Shown: positions 50,420-61,794 of the stretch, piece by piece
Layout: the number at the start of each line of letters is the position of its first letter
Numbering within the stretch: position 1 is the first letter of the stretch
Origin: Corylus avellana
Taxonomy: Eukaryota; Streptophyta; Magnoliopsida; Fagales; Betulaceae
Assembly (NCBI RefSeq): GCF_901000735.1
Contig: NC_081541.1
Coordinates: forward strand, 682,001 to 746,000
Length of the DNA: 64,000 nt
Direction of reading: 5' to 3'
Made by a program: the position numbers and the translations under genes
Notes under the pieces: generated by a model
The model's input: only the letters and a program-made list of their open reading frames with translations
Database searches by the model: none
What the model was told of the DNA's origin: nothing

Positions 50420-50776
50420 GAGGCGGAACTACATGGCCCCTTGGAGGAAAAGGATCCTCTCCATTTCATTTGAAATGGAGAGGTATCCATTTAATGCATT
50501 TAGGAGGACAAATTTGTCCAAAAATTACCTCCCAAAAGAAAAAGACAATATTACCCTCCTAAATACACTAAATAAAAACGAAATGGAGAGGATCTGTTTC
50601 CCCCCTTGAAGGGGCCTCAACACCCCTTCCCCCCCCCCCCAAAGGCCATGTTTTCCCCAAAATTTTTAAAAAATGCCTTTAATTTTTTTAAAAAAAATTA
50701 AAAATTAAAATTTTACTCCCCGAATTTTTAATTTTGCCCCCCCAAACTTCAAATGCTAGTTCCGCCCTTGGCCGAC
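50420..50776. mobile_element. Non-autonomous DNA transposon (outer element of a nest)
   Basis: Near the left end is AGGCGGAACTACAT and near the right end its inverse (CTAGTTCCGCCC). A 9-bp direct repeat TCTTAACCA flanks it (50411-50419 and 50777-50785). The related unoccupied copy nearby (about 51060-51085) has this motif only once, as TTTTAACCA, which supports the boundaries. Nine bases fits Mutator-like elements; the GGCGGA end motif also occurs in hAT-like elements. It contains a second element and a 13-C run. Confidence 0.7.
50446..50601. mobile_element. Nested 156-bp MITE with 9-bp target-site duplication
   Basis: Its ends are GGAAAAGGATCCTCTCCATT and, on the reverse complement of the right side, GGAAACAGATCCTCTCCATT. 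It is flanked by CCCCTTGGA (50437-50445) and CCCCTTGAA (50602-50610), a 9-bp duplication with one mismatch. Both terminal sequence and duplication length suggest a Mutator-like MITE. It inserted after the outer element. Confidence 0.82.
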
Positions 50777-52274
50777 TCTTAACCATGTACATATAAGCTC
50801 TTGAGCACCATTTCCTTGCAAATCAGTTTTTAAGGGTAAGTTCTACTTGAACCTTGTATCATTTAGTGTCCGGGTCAACTCATTGAAAAGACAACCTATA
50901 AGCTGGATTAAAATGTCTTAGCACTTGGTGAGAGCATATTGTTAAGTTATTAAATATTGATAGGCTAGTAGAGTCACCAAAAGTGAAATTAGGGCTATCA
51001 TCAGGTTAGTGTCGATAGAGTTGGTTGTTAACAATCTTAAGTGTTCAATATGACTTAAGCATAATTTTAACCATTTTTATAAAAGCTCTTGAGTATCCTT
51101 CTCTTGTAAGCCGATTTTCAACAATGAATTCCACCTTGGGCTTGTATTACAATCATGCATGAACAAAGAGTTAAAGATTATTATATACTACTTTTTTTAT
51201 TTCTCTCTCTCTTTTCTTATTTTGGTGGGGAAAAGGTTAAGATTGTGAATTAATGAATAAGAAAAATAAAACTCATCAAATTAATTGAACTAAGAATGAC
51301 AAAAGGTCAATGGAGTTTGATTCTTGATCAGCTCAATATATTTGATTAGCTAGATAAATTTATCTGAAAAGTATTATATGCTTCCCTTAATAAAATATGG
51401 ATAATTTACTATATTATTTGTTTTTTCTTATTTCTTTCTCAAAAGTAGTGATGGTATGATGGATGTGTATCGAATTACCTCCACTCTCAAAAAGCTGAGC
51501 AGGGAATTCATTTTTGGACTGAAAAGGTCCATGTGGCAGTGACTCAAGTAACATGGCCTTCTTTTGGACATCATATTTTCGTACTAGTTTGAAATTTGAT
51601 AGCATTTTAATGAACAAATTCTTCATAAAACAAAGAAAAGTAAGACCTGGTAAGCAGAACATGCTGATATACACATCAAGTCACTGGCTGAATTCCTTTC
51701 AGTTGGCTCATGAAAACACTTGCAGAGAAAAAAAAAAACAAAACTTACTTGCCTTTCCTTTCAACACTACTGTGTTCCTTCAATTCAGTCCTAATAATAT
51801 ATTATATACCATGAATTAAGTAAGTCTACTTTTATCATTAAATAAAAACATCACGGGAATAAGGGAGGCAGATTCTTTGCAATAGGAAGTGTTCCTCCCA
51901 TAATGAAAAAGACAAATACAAAAATTGCAATGTATCCTTTTCCTTTTTCCTCCTCCCTTAAGTCCAAAATTTCCATAGCAGACCCTTTACACAGCTTCTA
52001 CTCCCTTGTAGGACAAAAAATTTACATTATCATCCCAGAAAGATAGGGGAAATGGACAAAGAACATGTGGCTGATGATGCTCTTGTCACCTCACATTTCC
52101 TCTGTTTCCATGTGCCCTCTTGGATGGCTCCTTTCCATTTCTTTCCCCTTCTTGCTCTCTTCCTTTCTTTGCTTTGTACAACACCCTCAATTCAATTTTT
52201 CTGAAAATAAAAAAGTTCTAAGAAGATGTTAATTGACATCCAAAAATGTTTGCAGAACAGCAATAACCTTCATA
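50777..52274. other. Intergenic DNA and 3' flank of MAKR6-like gene
   Basis: After the direct repeat the sequence is AT-rich with no supported gene. The part next to 52275 should hold the 3' UTR of the leftward MAKR6-like transcript; it is CT-rich around 52080-52190. Confidence 0.5.
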
Positions 52275-52979
52275 TTAAGAGAGGCATATACCTATGGATC
52301 TTTTGCAATGGAGCACTGCCTCATAAATTGAGCTCTCAGAATCACAAGACTTGCGCCAATCATCGACTGAGTAAGCTACACTTATCCTTGGAGATGCTTG
52401 GGACGAGTACATCCAGTTCTTCACCACCTTATGAACTCTTTTATCAACACTTGCAGCCTTGGAAGTTGATCTGTTTCCTCTTAGTCTTCTCAACAAGGGC
52501 CTAAGAAAATCCAAGTACTTTTGAAAGATGTGCTTTGATAGTCTTCGACACCTTCTAGAGGAAGAGCAATAAGGATTGATATTATCATCTGGAACAAGAA
52601 CTTTTGGTGCATGGGAAGAGGATGATGGCATGGTGGGATTACTCGAATCTGAGGCCTCATCATAACATGCCTCCATGTCCATCTGCAAAGGGTCGACAAA
52701 GAGAGGCATAACATAGCCATTGGAGAAGAGCTCGTCAGCATGAACAAGAGTGAGAGGAGATTGTGCAGCAGCAGCAGGGAAGTCAAATTTGAAATCCTGA
52801 GAGTTTCTGAAGAATCTCTTGGAGGGTGTCATTCTTGGATCCATCTCGATGAATGAAGCTTCATCGGACGCGTCAAGTGAGGCCCTGCAGGAGTTCTCTA
52901 GGCTTTCTAGAGATGGTTTTAGGTTCACTAACCAACTGTATGAAAAGCTTTCAATTGAAAGAGGGTGTGAAGCTTCCAT
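52275..52979 (-). CDS. MAKR6: Probable membrane-associated kinase regulator 6-like
   Basis: The intronless gene encodes 234 residues from MEASHPLSIESFSYSWLVNLKPSLESL, the characteristic MAKR6 N-terminus as I remember it. The reading frame is open for 40 further codons upstream, but that part is hydrophobic, not family-like, and lies where the leader is expected, so the internal ATG at 52979 is chosen. Further features are FIEMDPRMTPSKRFFRNSQDFKFDFP, a basic stretch SSSRRCRRLSKHIFQKYLDFLRPLLRRLRGNR that suits membrane association, and the C-terminal IYEAVLHCKRSIG, equivalent to the ILHCKRS end of the other MAKR gene in this window. MAKRs are thought to bind receptor kinases at the plasma membrane; the specific partner of MAKR6 is not known to me. 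It is convergent with the SLAH gene. Confidence 0.9.
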   Translation of the reverse strand: MEASHPLSIESFSYSWLVNLKPSLESLENSCRASLDASDEASFIEMDPRMTPSKRFFRNSQDFKFDFPAAAAQSPLTLVHADELFSNGYVMPLFVDPLQMDMEACYDEASDSSNPTMPSSSSHAPKVLVPDDNINPYCSSSRRCRRLSKHIFQKYLDFLRPLLRRLRGNRSTSKAASVDKRVHKVVKNWMYSSQASPRISVAYSVDDWRKSCDSESSIYEAVLHCKRSIGICLS

Positions 52980-53121
52980 GAATGTCACTCTATTAAGCCT
53001 AGGTATGTAGGGAAAGGGAAATACGAAGGAGGAGAAAGAACAAACAGTATATGTGTTTACAGGGGAAAATGCAGAGGTGAGATAATAGGCTAATAACAAG
53101 CAGAGGCCCCCCTACTGATGC

Positions 53122-53132
53122 ATATATATATA
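53122..53132 (-). promoter_or_regulatory. Candidate TATA element of the MAKR6-like gene
   Basis: TATATATATG on the minus strand lies about 145 bases before the chosen start codon. This places the transcript start near 53095 and makes the upstream in-frame codons mostly leader. Confidence 0.45.
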
Positions 53133-56100
53133 CACCATTATATCGTAATAGTTTCTCCAAAGAAATTGCTTGTGTGGTTGTCCGAAAAGAGAAGGAATTT
53201 CAATAATTGTAAAAGAGAAAAAGAGAAAAGAAACAGAAATGTGAGCCCCATCAGGACCCATAATGTACTGTTGCATCACTAGTTTACCCCACCTTCTTTC
53301 TTCCCATCATTCTTTTCTTTATACCTTCGCAAAGAAGATGGTTTCTCTTTAACAAATTTATTTTATTCACAATCAATCATGTTCAAGCAGACTTTTGGAA
53401 GTCTGGACCGACAATGAACCACATACAGAATAGAGAAAATGGTAACCGAAAATCCGTTAATCTCTTAGGAATCGAAAACACTCTGATGCTTAAGTCAGTC
53501 TCTCGTTTTTCAAAATAACTGAATAAAAAAACGTGCAGAGCTAACTCTGAATGCTTGCCATATGGTAGGCTTTTAGCTAATTGATCAATGGTGTAGTTAT
53601 TTTTCATGTTGTGAGAGTTAGACTTGTATATAGTTATGTTTAAATTAGTAGTGGGGTGTTAGAGTTGATCCACCTGTAAATTTATCTCCAACCAATCAGA
53701 AGTAACTAAAAAAGAGAAAAGAATCAGGTTCATGCATATTGCTCCACTTTTTTAATTAACTCCAAGCCCGCCTTTAGAAATTCAAATATAGAATAAGCAG
53801 AAGTAAGACCTGCCCTTTTGAATTCTTATAAAAAAAAGTATACTCCATAAGAGGAAAGTAATTGTAGGAGAATCATTGTTCATTGTATGCAGGTTCATGC
53901 ATGCTGCATTAATTGTCCCAAGCTGCTCTAAAGACAAGAATAAAGAGAGCACAATCAGTTTTTATAATTCAGAATGTTTTCTGGTAATCCTATATTCTAT
54001 GCAATATTCTACACAATTGTGATGATGCTTGCTTAGCTTGCTCTCTTTTGTCATTTTCTTTAATCCTATTTTTGTACGTACCAAATTTTGAGAGGATAAT
54101 TTCACCATTCTGATGCTTACACCCTAACCACTGCAGGACAAGAAGGCTCAAAGCTAAACGATAAAATATTTGACATTATGTTATCATCGATTGGTGCTCT
54201 GGATAAAATAATATGTACTATTTAAAAAATAAAATAAAAAATAAAAAACAGAAAACAAAAAATGAATGTTACAAAGGTTAAAAACTTAAAAGTAGGTCAC
54301 TCATCACCTCACAAGTCTATAGGACTATGAATTAAATTTTCTATGGCACGATTTTCTATTGCTCAAAACATATGTACAAGACTATATAAGTTAACTCTAA
54401 TTCAACTCATTTAATTAAACGAGTTAAACCTTTCAACCATAATTTTATATTGAGTTTGTATCGAGTTTGCAGATTGTATTGAAAATTGTCAACCCTAGGC
54501 CAAAATGGACACATGCATCAAAACAGTGTAGGCCACTTATTCTTTGGGACAATAAAAGCCTTATACATGGACTTGAGAGCCTACAGGTGGCTGCAAGGAC
54601 AACTTTCATTTCGACCATTGAAAGAGGTCAGCAGGGCCAATTTTATTCGTCCATGCATACATGACATTTCCAATCAAGTATGTTTTTTTTTTTTTTTGTA
54701 ATAAAAACCAGAAAAGATCTGAAGAAATGAAAAATAAGATAGTTCATGCCTGACCAAAAAAAAAAGTTACAAAAGAAAAGAAAGTTTGAGCCTCATAATA
54801 ACATTAACATTTGACAAAGATCTAAAAATAGGTAAATTTAGACAACAATTCTCCGAGTCCTCCCATTACGACATGAGAACAAATGCACAAGAAGACACTA
54901 GACATAAATCCTATTGTTCAATACCTAAATGGATAAGAGAAATGTTATTTTGCATTCTTTCAATATACTTAAACTGACGTGACATGCTCAATTTACCCTT
55001 AGATCAATCTTAATTAAAAAGAAAAAAGAAAAAATCAATAATAGAAGCATGTTACATTAGTATACTGAATGAGTACAAAATAGTATTTTTCAATAGATAA
55101 AATCAAATGATTTCCATTGTAATACGTAGCTACATTATTGTCCTTGAATGAGTTAAAGATATATAGATATATATCAAAAAGCAGGAAAAGAAATGGAATG
55201 AGAAAATATCAGAAAGTTATTGGTAAGGAAATTTCAGGCTTTTCCATCCACTAACAGTTGGTGGCGTTTAGTTGGAATCTCCTCAAAAGTTTAAATGTTT
55301 GAGAAAGGTACGTCCTTTTCATTCACAATTGGACTAATTATAGTATTTACAAACAATTATCTTTAGCAGACAAGGGTCCGGGTGGTTGTCGGTGAAAGAA
55401 ATGAAACATTGACCATGTTTTTCGGGACAAAAGCCAGAAATAGAGAGCGACTTGAAATCAATTGGTCCCCCCTCATGTGCCCCTTCAAGACAATAAGAGA
55501 ATCCAAACACTCATAAATGCAGTTCCATACAAGAAAAAGAATGTTTTTTTCGTTCTGCAGAGTTTTTTATCACAATTCAGAAGTTCAAATCAATCAGGTA
55601 AAACACCAAGAAATAACCTTCAAGGCTAACTCTGTTGACGCCAATGTGACCCTAAACCCTGCACACAGTAGTCAATAATGCTTATTCAAATCACCATGTT
55701 TTCTGTGCAACAATTCATGAACAATAAAAATAATTGCATGGGGGGGCTATCTGGGGATGTTAATAGAATATTAGCCTTTCCTGCCGTTGTATAGTCAAGA
55801 CTAATTGTTTGCTTTGAGTTGAGTGTGTGGTTTTGACATCCTTTGGTTGGGTTTTCGGGCTGCCTGTTCAGCTGCTCCTGCCAGGTATTTTTTTGGGTTT
55901 TTTTTAGTTTGATAGATTCTTATTCATGAAAAAAGAAAAGAAGATTGCAGTGTGCCAGGATTTTTCAAAAACATAGCAACAGTTGCCTTTGCATGGATGA
56001 CTATATAATGACAAAGAGACAAACAATACTATTAATTGCAAAAGATTGTTACTATCATAACCTTTTATAAGATATCCATCAAAAATCAAAGTGCATCACG

Positions 56101-56532
56101 TCTAATAGGACCATTTCAAGTGAAATACGGAGAAGTCATTTCATAGCCAAGATTTAATTTCACAGATTTAAAAGTGTATATGTTGTCACATGGTAAATAT
56201 ATGTCATCATGCCATTTAAAATTTTTTTAATGATGTAGCATCATGTAATCTTAACTAGGGAATGGAGAGGATCGGTCATAGTTATTAAATGATGGCCGTT
56301 GTAGTGAATAAAGATGTGCCACGTGGGTCCAAAGCCCTGCATTTGTCGAGCGTGCACTATTCTTGCTTGGTGAAAACAGCTGCAACTACCCAATAGTTGC
56401 TAGCAGCAGTAAAATTTTGATAAAACCAGAGGAGGGTTACCAGCATTGAACCAAATATAGATGATTGTATCCGGTGGGAAAAGCAATGGAAATTGAAAAT
56501 TGGTTCAAGAAAAATAAAAGTAGAGAACAATA
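53133..56532. other. MAKR6 promoter, intergenic DNA and 3' flank of the protease gene
   Basis: AT-rich with no supported gene. It contains a repeat-family copy at 54.39 kb and a short GAATGGAGAGGATCGG motif at about 56263, possibly a one-ended relic of the MITE family seen at 50.4 kb. Confidence 0.5.
54390..54500 (-). repeat. Copy of the dispersed repeat family
   Basis: It contains AACTCATTTAATTAAACGAG, TTTCAACCATAATTTTATAT and GTTTGTATCGAGTTTGCAGA. These correspond, partly in inverse order, to blocks of the 11.37 and 18.0 kb copies. Confidence 0.5.
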
Positions 56533-59500
56533 CTATTTCATGAGATCTAAGAAAACAAAAGCATTCCACAAACTATGCAACAACATGGATGGTAAAAGGT
56601 TTCTTGACCTTGCAAAGACAGCACCCATCACCACCCCAAGAAATACAAGCGGTAGCATCCTTTGCATATTGAAATGTGCCAAGGCAAAAACTACTGAACT
56701 CACTAAAATCGAGCACCATACCGGCATGTACTTTGTCAAGGAAGGAAGAAGGAATCCACGGAAAACAATCTCCTCCCAAATGGGCGCACAAACTGAAACT
56801 ACCACTGCATAGAGGGCCATTGCCACAGGGTCTCGTGACACGATTGATTGCTCAACACTAGAGACAGTGACAGGCGTGGAGGGAAGGATGGGAAACAAAT
56901 TTAGGTTGACCTGTGAAAGTCGGTTGACAACCGGAAACATGAGGCAACCCAAACCAACATGAAATTGCCACTTCCCTTCAAGGCTGAACTTGAACCAGCC
57001 GGATGGTAGGGGATGAAACCTTCTGAGGCAGCGATGCAGGATTGCTATCCCAGCAAGACCTTCAGCCACATCGGTCAAGAGGCTATACAAGGCTTGCCCT
57101 CTGTATGTCAAGGATTCCTTTCTAAACCCTGATGTGTGGGCTAAGAATGGAACTATCCAAGATCCTACAAACCAGAATGAGGCAATCCAGAGAAGCATAA
57201 CCTGCAGCACAAAAAAGTCTTACTCTCTCCTGTTCTGATTATTGCTTTCCATTCATATGCATCGCTCCTAACAGAAAAGTGATTGTTCATTTACTTTCTT
57301 GTGCAATTTTAAGTTTCAAAGTCAACAAGACAACATTATTTGAATGTCAAAACCTTTATTCATCAGTAACAGATGTGATTAATGAGATGTAATCCAAACC
57401 CTTTTTATTTTTTTATTTTTATAAGTAGATGTAATCCAAACCTTGATAAAAAATAAATAAATAAAACCTTCAACAACGTTTCAAAGCTTTTCAAAATATA
57501 GCCGTCCAACAATACTCTATATTGCTTTATAAAATATGCTGGGTATAAGAGTAACATTAAAAATTACTCATTTACCCAAAAGGCACATGTAATCCAATCA
57601 AGAACATCACTACTATCTTGCTATGTTCATCACATAATTTGATTTCTAAGTGAACCTAACTTATCAGCTGGCTGTAACAACCACCATCTTGATTCAAAGT
57701 GGCTAGTTCATTTGGCATCCCCATCAGTTACAACTACGCACATTTGGTTGCAGTCTATCTGGTCCTTGAAAATTAGTATCCTTACTACAAAATATGTTCT
57801 TATATCATGAATACACAATTAACCTTATAAATTACGATTCATTGTACCAAATTCTCTTCATATGTTTACTCCCCATGCCCCAGAGAAGTCAAATGCCTAG
57901 TCTGCCCCTGACTCCATCTTTAACTCAGCCAACATAATCTTTTCCACCACAGAGCCAACACCACACCGCACACATTTTTTCATGTCTCCCACCAAGGACT
58001 ATCAAAATCCATCACATTTTCCAGCCACCATGTTCAAACAAATACAACTATGACAATACACACCTTCGCAGCACACCACTGTTTAGTGTTTACCTCCTCT
58101 TCCATAATGAAATCATCACCATACTAGGCATAGACATCACATCATGTTTGTCCCACTGAACAGTTTGATTACATCCAAAATCTTCCATGCATGTAATTAA
58201 GTTCTGCACACTCCTTAAATATATAGATTATACTCCTTGTTTACTCTGTTTAGTTTCAAAAATTATTTTAAAAAAGTTCTGTAAGGGCCCATAAATTGTG
58301 GTAGCAAAATCGATTGTGTCTAAGTATTTGTCATCTGCAACTCTTCTACAGCGATATCTTCAGCATTTGTTAGGATATCTCTCATCTTAACATAACTAGA
58401 GGTGACTATAAAGTGGACTCTAGAACCCCCGATAACACTAAAGGACCGGAACTGTCACGTAGACAACTCCTAGTATATGCCTACGTGTAAAGAGTGCCCC
58501 TCTGACAAGAAATTCAGCCCAGTAGGCAGAGATAGTATTACTCTAACCAAAAGGGAATGGCAACAGGCATAGTGGAGAAATGAAAGCAGCACAGATTATA
58601 TAGTCATTTCAGAAACTAGGAATTCTGAGCATGAGTTGTTAAGTGGATTGGCTTCAATAATTGCAATTTACACATGAATCTCTATGGTAACTAGTAGCCA
58701 GAAAACACAAAACTAAAGGATGACAGTTACATAATATCCAAGTTACATGAAGAAAATGCTTCACCTGCACTATGGTCTTTGCTGTCCATGGTACCGTCCA
58801 AGGTTCCGCACGAAAAAGTGTATTTGTAACCTAAAATATTAACAAACAAAACATTCACCACTCCCAAGAATGTGAAAAACATTTAGGTATCATTCGTTAC
58901 AGACAATAAACAACACTATGAAAGTGGAGAACAACTTGCACAATGTCTCTGAATTGAAGCTAACAAACACTTTATGCTAATGTGCTATGGCCTATATGTC
59001 CATAATAATAATGCACTGACCAATAATTTGGTTAGAGTATTTTAATGGAATGGGGTTAAGAAGTCATAGCTACAAGGTGTATGGGTAAGTAGGCACCAGG
59101 TATTACTAGATAGAAGGAATTTGAAAATGATTTGCATCTAGTCTTTAATGAATTCAGGGTTTAATTAGGAAGAAATGATATACAAATGAAATTGATTAAA
59201 TCACAATGACATGAGAAATGAAAAATGATGCTCACCACAATCGTTCCTATGGCATGGAAAATATAAAAAAGAGATCAGAAATCCTTTTCAGTCTGTAACA
59301 AAGTAATGCATCCACACCGACCAAACTGATGCATGGAGATCAGAATAGTTATTTTACAGAGAGAGAGAGAGAGAGAGAAAGCATTCAGAATCACTCTTCC
59401 CTTAAGGGCTACAACTTCAATTCATCAGTCACGATTCCCACAAAACTGAAAAATGTCAAACAAATAATCTTCATACAGACACCGAATATCATAGCTCAAA

Positions 59501-60715
59501 TGGTGACAAAGAAACCTCATCCAGATACTTAAGATCATCATATAAATGGTGAAAAGGGAAATCTTACCTTTCTGAGTCTGCAAAGCCAATCTTTCTGTGC
59601 ATCTATTCGATTGAGTTCAGGCTTCACTAATTCTTCTGAAAATTTCTCTTCTAGAAGCTCAGACTCGGGTATTCCAGATGAAGACTCTTCATGCCAAAGG
59701 CACGAAAATCTCCATTTCTACAAAACAATTGCAGTTATTCTTAGGAAATCAACACACGGTTTACTTGCTTAGAAAACTTGGGTCCTGTCTGGATGAAGAA
59801 TTTAAGAAACTCTGAAAATCTTCAAAATCACGGGATTTAAATTAATGGGATTGAGAATCCCATCAATTTAAACTTCTATTGTTTGGATGTTATATTTTAA
59901 AACAAAAAAATTACATATTATAACAGTTACAACGATAACGGTAACAGCGGTGGTATCCTGCATGGTCTTTCGAAACAAAGCCATTTAATTTCAAACCCAT
60001 GGGTGCCTGATATGAGCTTAAGCAAAGTAGGAATCATAACTGAGTCCATGGATCGAGTGACCATATGAAGAGCAATAAAAGGTCAGTTCCAAATAATGAG
60101 CAAAAGTGGCCAGTTCTGTTGTGAACACTATTGTTCATATATTACACAAAGGTGGTCACTTTCGCAATTAGCTAGTTCACCATGTAAATGGAAGCTTTAA
60201 GGTTTCTCAAAGTTTGTTGTTTGTACATGTATTCATCACTTAGCTTCAATCAATTTCATAGTTCACCCATCCAGAAAGAATACATAACCAAATATTCTTC
60301 CTTTCCCTCTCGTTTACTCAGCAACCAAAAACAGAATAGCTATAATTTGATCCTCAAATCTAAACCCAAATTTCCAATCTTATCATTTTTATTATTCACT
60401 CCGAAATGTCTCGACCCAAGCAGATTAAATTCCAAAAAAACCACAAAACCATTAAAAAAAAAGCTCCAACTTCTATGTCATTTCATTTCACTTCCTCACT
60501 TTTCGTCGTAACCAAACAGCCCATTCTAAGAGAGAGGGAGAGAGGGAGCTTACAGTTGTTGGAGAGGAAGAGAGGGGGCGAATGACGAGTAGGCTTCGAT
60601 GGAGAGAGAATTTGGCGGGTATGGGAGGCTTCAAAACCCTCCCCCTAACCCTGCAATTGAGAGGAGGAGGAGATGGGTGGAGGGAGAGAGTGTGGCAACA
60701 AGGGCTGGTTGACAT
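56533..60715 (-). CDS. CPBP (CAAX-like) intramembrane protease family protein, probably plastidial
   Basis: Four exons (60554-60715, 59568-59717, 58765-58830, 56533-57201) with GT-AG junctions join to 1047 nt, 348 residues. The family includes Rce1-type glutamate intramembrane proteases. The three family motifs are present: EEIVFRGF (E269, E270, R274), FALAHFN (H302) and HSLWNAF (H335, N339). Both glutamates and both histidines are retained, so activity is plausible. The N-terminus (MSTSPCCHTLSLHPSPPPLNCRVRGRVLKPP) is rich in Ser, Arg and Pro and poor in acidic residues, like a chloroplast transit peptide. Exon 2 encodes a soluble acidic stretch (EELVKPELNRIDAQKDW). Six to eight hydrophobic segments follow from residue 127. 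Size and layout resemble Arabidopsis At1g14270 as I recall it. The substrate is unknown; some plant CPBP proteins lost proteolysis and act as scaffolds. Intron 3 is about 1.6 kb. Confidence 0.9.
59359..59378. repeat. (GA)n microsatellite in protease gene intron 2
   Basis: About ten GA units inside the second intron of the CPBP gene. Confidence 0.9.
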
Positions 60716-60986
60716 CGTGGTGGCACCGGATTGGTCGGAATCCGGGGGTCCAGAGGGCTCAGATTATGCATCAGATAGAGAATTAAAACTCCAAACCCTA
60801 TTTCGCTATTGGCATTAGATTAGCGGAAGAAGAACAAGACCCAGATTGAGTTGTCCGGTTCAGAGTTTGTGGGCGTTGAATGTTCAAACGAACGCGGAGA
60901 GGGCTGCGCTCCGAAAAAAAAAAAAACACGGAAAGTCTGCGACGTCGTTTCTTTTGGGGATAGCTGGCAGCCTTCGAAGAATGGGT

Positions 60987-61790
60987 TTATTATTATTTTT
61001 TTTTTTAAGGAAAAATTATTATAATCTCATTAATAAAAATGATTACGAGCATATAGCTCTTACATCACAAAAGCATAAAGCTTAGAAAATATAAATTATA
61101 GCCGAAGCTACAAGGTTAATTACAACATCATAGACACATATATAACATTTTATCATTTAAGACCTATCTATGATTTCAATTTTTGCTAACCTATGACTAA
61201 TCTTCAAATGAAATAACAGATCTGCTCCAGGCAGACACAATCCAATGCATAGCGCTTATTCCTCGGCTCTGGGCGCATAAAACTTATGTGCCTACACTCA
61301 TCCTTCTCGACCCGAAAGTCAGGATACAATTCTCGTCCACAACCAAGGGTTTGGAATAACAACAAATACCCCACAGATCAACAAGAGAACAAGGCCTTAT
61401 TACAAGCAAATAAAACAAGAACAAAAACTACAGGGGAAACCAAAACAGAATACAGGAAAGATCAAGATAAACAGAAACAAAAAACAAAACCAGCCCGAGA
61501 GAATCAAGATCAAGCTTGAGGCAAACCGGATCTGAACCCCACAAAGAGACCAAAGCATGGGGAAAGGTGGCGCCTCGAAGGAGGGCTTAATAGCCGTTGG
61601 GACTGGAAGCAAGGCGTTGTGAAAACCTATAAAGAGGCGGAGAACGGGAAACAAAACCCGCACAGGCAGGGAGGAGGAGGGGGGGAGGAGGGAGGAGCGG
61701 TCCTGTGCAGCTCTCCCTAAGGAGCTAGGGTATTTTCTCGCCTTGCTCCAGTATAAATTAAGAAGCTTTAAATGGTAAGAGTGGGGTCTA
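60987..61790 (-). mobile_element. Probable LINE-like or other retroposed repeat
   Basis: Read on the minus strand, it starts near 61778, is GC-richer than its surroundings, and ends in an A-run at 61004-60992. AAGAGTGGGGTCTATT (61779-61794) and AAGAATGGGTTTATT (60977-60991) may be a decayed target-site duplication. The start (CTAGCTCCTTAGGGAGAGCT) is a perfect short inverted repeat. No reverse transcriptase or RNase H frame is visible, so it is either internally deleted or non-autonomous. Its right part has a purine-rich GGAGG run (61668-61700). It lies upstream of the CPBP gene. Confidence 0.5.
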
Positions 61791-61794
61791 TTAA

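Larger units (their letters stand above)
50366..51150 (+). repeat. Diverged direct repeat, first copy split by insertion
   Basis: Copy one (50366-50419 joined to 50786-50865) and copy two (51025-51150) share GACTTAAG/GGCTTAAG, TTTTAACCA/TCTTAACCA, then AAGCTCTTGAG, CTTG.AA and TTCTAC/TTCCACCTTG blocks in the same order. Copy one is interrupted by the element at 50420-50776. The repeat resembles non-coding parts of an LTR element, but no coding part is present. Confidence 0.65.

Noticed and set aside
52980..53099. Forty additional N-terminal codons on the MAKR6-like protein
   Set aside because: The conserved family N-terminus starts at the internal Met, and the upstream codons lie between a TATA-like element and that ATG.
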